This document shows positions 62,665-64,000 of a DNA stretch of 64,000 nucleotides, one piece after another; position 1 is the stretch's first letter; every line of letters starts with the position of its first letter. This DNA comes from Vulcanococcus sp. Clear-D1 (GTDB lineage: Bacteria; Cyanobacteriota; Cyanobacteriia; PCC-6307; Cyanobiaceae), in the NCBI RefSeq assembly GCF_014654725.1, contig NZ_JACVZV010000018.1:1-64000 (forward strand). Direction: 5' to 3'. The translations under genes were made by a program, and so were the position numbers. The notes beneath the pieces are model-generated. The model had not been told where the DNA came from. It did no database searches and saw nothing but the letters and a program-made list of their open reading frames with translations.

Positions 62665-63953
62665 TCGAAGATCGAGAACATCGGCAGATACATCGCCAGC
62701 AGGATCGAGCCCACGATCCCGCCCACGATCACGATCATGGCTGGCTCGAGCATCGAGGTGAGCGCCTTCACGGCGGCTTCCACTTCGTCTTCGTAGAAGT
62801 CGGCCACCTTGGAGAGCATCGTGTCCATCTGTCCGGTTTCCTCGCCGATGGCGAGCATGCTCAGGGCCAGCTCGGGGAACACCTGTTTGCGGCCGAGGGC
62901 CACGCTCAGGGGGATGCCCTCCTGCACGTCCTGGCGGGAGGCCACGATCGCCTCGGCGATCACGGCGTTGCCCGCCGTTTCCTGAACAATCTCGAGCGAG
63001 AGCAGGATCGGCACCCCGGCCCGGGTGAGGGAGCTGAAGGTGCGGCAGAACTTGGCGGTGGCCGTTTTCTGGATCAGGTCGCCGAACAGGGGCAGTTGCA
63101 GCAGCAGGCCATCCACGCGCCGGCGCCCATCAGCCGTGGCGTAGTAGCGGCTGAACAGCCAGCCCCCCACCACCAGGGCCATCACCAGCAGCAGCGAGAA
63201 CGAGGAGCGCAGCAGCTTGCTCAGGTCCACCATCAGCTGGGTGAACAGGGGCAGTTCGGCGCCGAGATCCTCAAAGATTCCCGCGAAGGTGGGGATCAGG
63301 AAGATCGTCATCCCCAGGAACACCAGCACGGCGATCACCAGCACCGCCACCGGGTAGCCCATTGCCCCTTTGATCTGGTTCTGGAGCTTGGCGTTGCCCT
63401 CCAGCAATTTCGCCAACCGCCGCAAGCTCTCGTCGAGCACGCCGCCCGCCTCGCCAGCTTCCACCATGGCGATGGTGAGCTTGTCGAACACCTTCGGCCA
63501 GCGCCGCAGCGCCGCCCCAAGGCTGCCGCCCTGATTCACATCGGTGCTCACCGCGGTGAGGGCCCGCTTGAACAGGGGCATGCGCTGCTGCCGCGCCATC
63601 AGATCGAGGCTGCGCACGATCGGTACCCCGGCATCCACCAGCGCCGCCAGCTTGTTGGCGAACAGCGCCTTCTCGCGGATGCCAGGCCGGGCCTCGAGCA
63701 GGCCGGAGAGATCGAGGCCGAACACGGTGGTGGCTGGGGTGCCAGAGCCAGCGGGGCTGCCTGGGGCTGCTGGGTTCCGGTTGGCCGGGCCACTGCGGGG
63801 GCGAGAGCTGTTGCTCTCCACCAGCTCAAGGGCGCTGGGCACGATCCCGCGCCGACGCAGGTCGCGGCGGGCGCTGGCGGCATCGGTGGCCTGCAGGCGC
63901 AGCTGGCGGGTCTGGCCGGCGCGGGTGGTGTACGTGGCGCTGAAGTTGGGCAT
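62652..63953 (-). CDS. pilC: Type IV pilus inner-membrane platform protein PilC
   Basis: 433 aa. Type II secretion F-domain protein that anchors the pilus motor. A short N-terminal region (FSATYTTRAGQTRQLRLQATDAASARRDLRRRG) precedes a Ser/Pro-rich linker. Then two T2SF domains follow: LFANKLAALVDAGVPIVRSLDLMARQQ with LTIAMVEAGEAGGVLDESL, and FCRTFSSLTRAGVPILLSLEIV with LSMLAIGEETGQMDTML. Three membrane segments lie near 200, 250 and 410. Pili serve motility and DNA uptake. The preceding reading frame on the same strand fits pilT. Confidence 0.94.
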   Translation of the reverse strand: MPNFSATYTTRAGQTRQLRLQATDAASARRDLRRRGIVPSALELVESNSSRPRSGPANRNPAAPGSPAGSGTPATTVFGLDLSGLLEARPGIREKALFANKLAALVDAGVPIVRSLDLMARQQRMPLFKRALTAVSTDVNQGGSLGAALRRWPKVFDKLTIAMVEAGEAGGVLDESLRRLAKLLEGNAKLQNQIKGAMGYPVAVLVIAVLVFLGMTIFLIPTFAGIFEDLGAELPLFTQLMVDLSKLLRSSFSLLLVMALVVGGWLFSRYYATADGRRRVDGLLLQLPLFGDLIQKTATAKFCRTFSSLTRAGVPILLSLEIVQETAGNAVIAEAIVASRQDVQEGIPLSVALGRKQVFPELALSMLAIGEETGQMDTMLSKVADFYEDEVEAAVKALTSMLEPAMIVIVGGIVGSILLAMYLPMFSIFDQIK

Positions 63954-63967
63954 AAGCGCGGCTCAGC

Positions 63968-64000
63968 TCAGCCGCTCTGGCCATCGAGCAGGCGGCCTAA
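63968..64000 (-). CDS. Probable 3' end of pilT
   Basis: The minus-strand frame entering from the right edge reads LGRLLDGQSG and stops at 63968-63970, 14 bp before pilC. PilT, the retraction ATPase, normally precedes pilC in cyanobacteria, so this is inferred from position; ten residues are too few to identify it from sequence. Confidence 0.4.
   Translation of the reverse strand, partial: LGRLLDGQSG

Overview
The window is a GC-rich chromosome segment from a picocyanobacterium of the Synechococcus/Cyanobium/Prochlorococcus lineage. The evidence is psbZ next to ribH and mutS, cyanobacterial-type MutS, RecN and aspartokinase, and two gene strings typical of this lineage: dnaN / PRC-barrel / purL / purF, and gyrA / TPR / queG / HpsJ-like / DUF502 / nusB / ftsY / rsbU-like / argH / RNA-binding protein / dus. 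High GC content and many toxin-antitoxin genes point to a Cyanobium-like, freshwater or estuarine strain rather than low-GC Prochlorococcus. This placement is inferred from gene content only.

Layout. 1-10.4 kb: sigma factor fragment, mgtE, glutathione peroxidase, tandem crcB genes, SH3-like secreted protein, gyrB, miaA, infC, dienelactone hydrolase, a GntR regulator, tRNA-Gly(GCC) and cysE. 10.4-17.7 kb: secA, the rmlACDB dTDP-rhamnose operon, a GNAT enzyme and ribH. 17.7-27 kb: psbZ, mutS, cobH, a fused antitoxin-PIN protein overlapping holA, lysC and purF. 27-37 kb: purL, an RTX metalloprotease, a PRC-barrel protein, dnaN, a gene-free 0.5-kb region that is the best candidate for the replication origin, thrC, a DUF1400 protein and an ABC1 kinase. 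37-42.4 kb: recN, a MazE-like antitoxin with a broken MazF toxin, and uvrA. 42.4-47.6 kb: an accessory island with a primase-helicase of the TOTE type, three VapBC-like pairs and a broken Uma2 gene. 47.6-64 kb: gyrA through dusA, a flavoprotein, a Phd-PIN pair, pilC and probably the end of pilT.

Four observations stand out. First, a family of about 41-bp palindromes carries a 19-nt core with TCTGTAC at a fixed offset. Three copies have strong stems, two of them intergenic and one in frame inside ftsY. Two more copies keep the core but not the stem, and a sixth is doubtful. Second, an AbrB antitoxin, a VapC toxin and a primase-helicase are packed as one likely operon. Third, a MazF-like toxin is interrupted by a single amber codon while its antitoxin is intact. 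Fourth, the origin-containing block dnaN-purF/thrC-uvrA appears inverted relative to the usual order in this lineage, with the toxin-antitoxin island at one edge.

Most remaining genes are housekeeping: replication and repair (dnaN, holA, gyrA, gyrB, mutS, recN, uvrA), translation (miaA, infC, dus, queG, tRNA-Gly), protein export (secA, ftsY) and biosynthesis (cysE, rml, ribH, cobH, lysC, thrC, purF, purL, argH).
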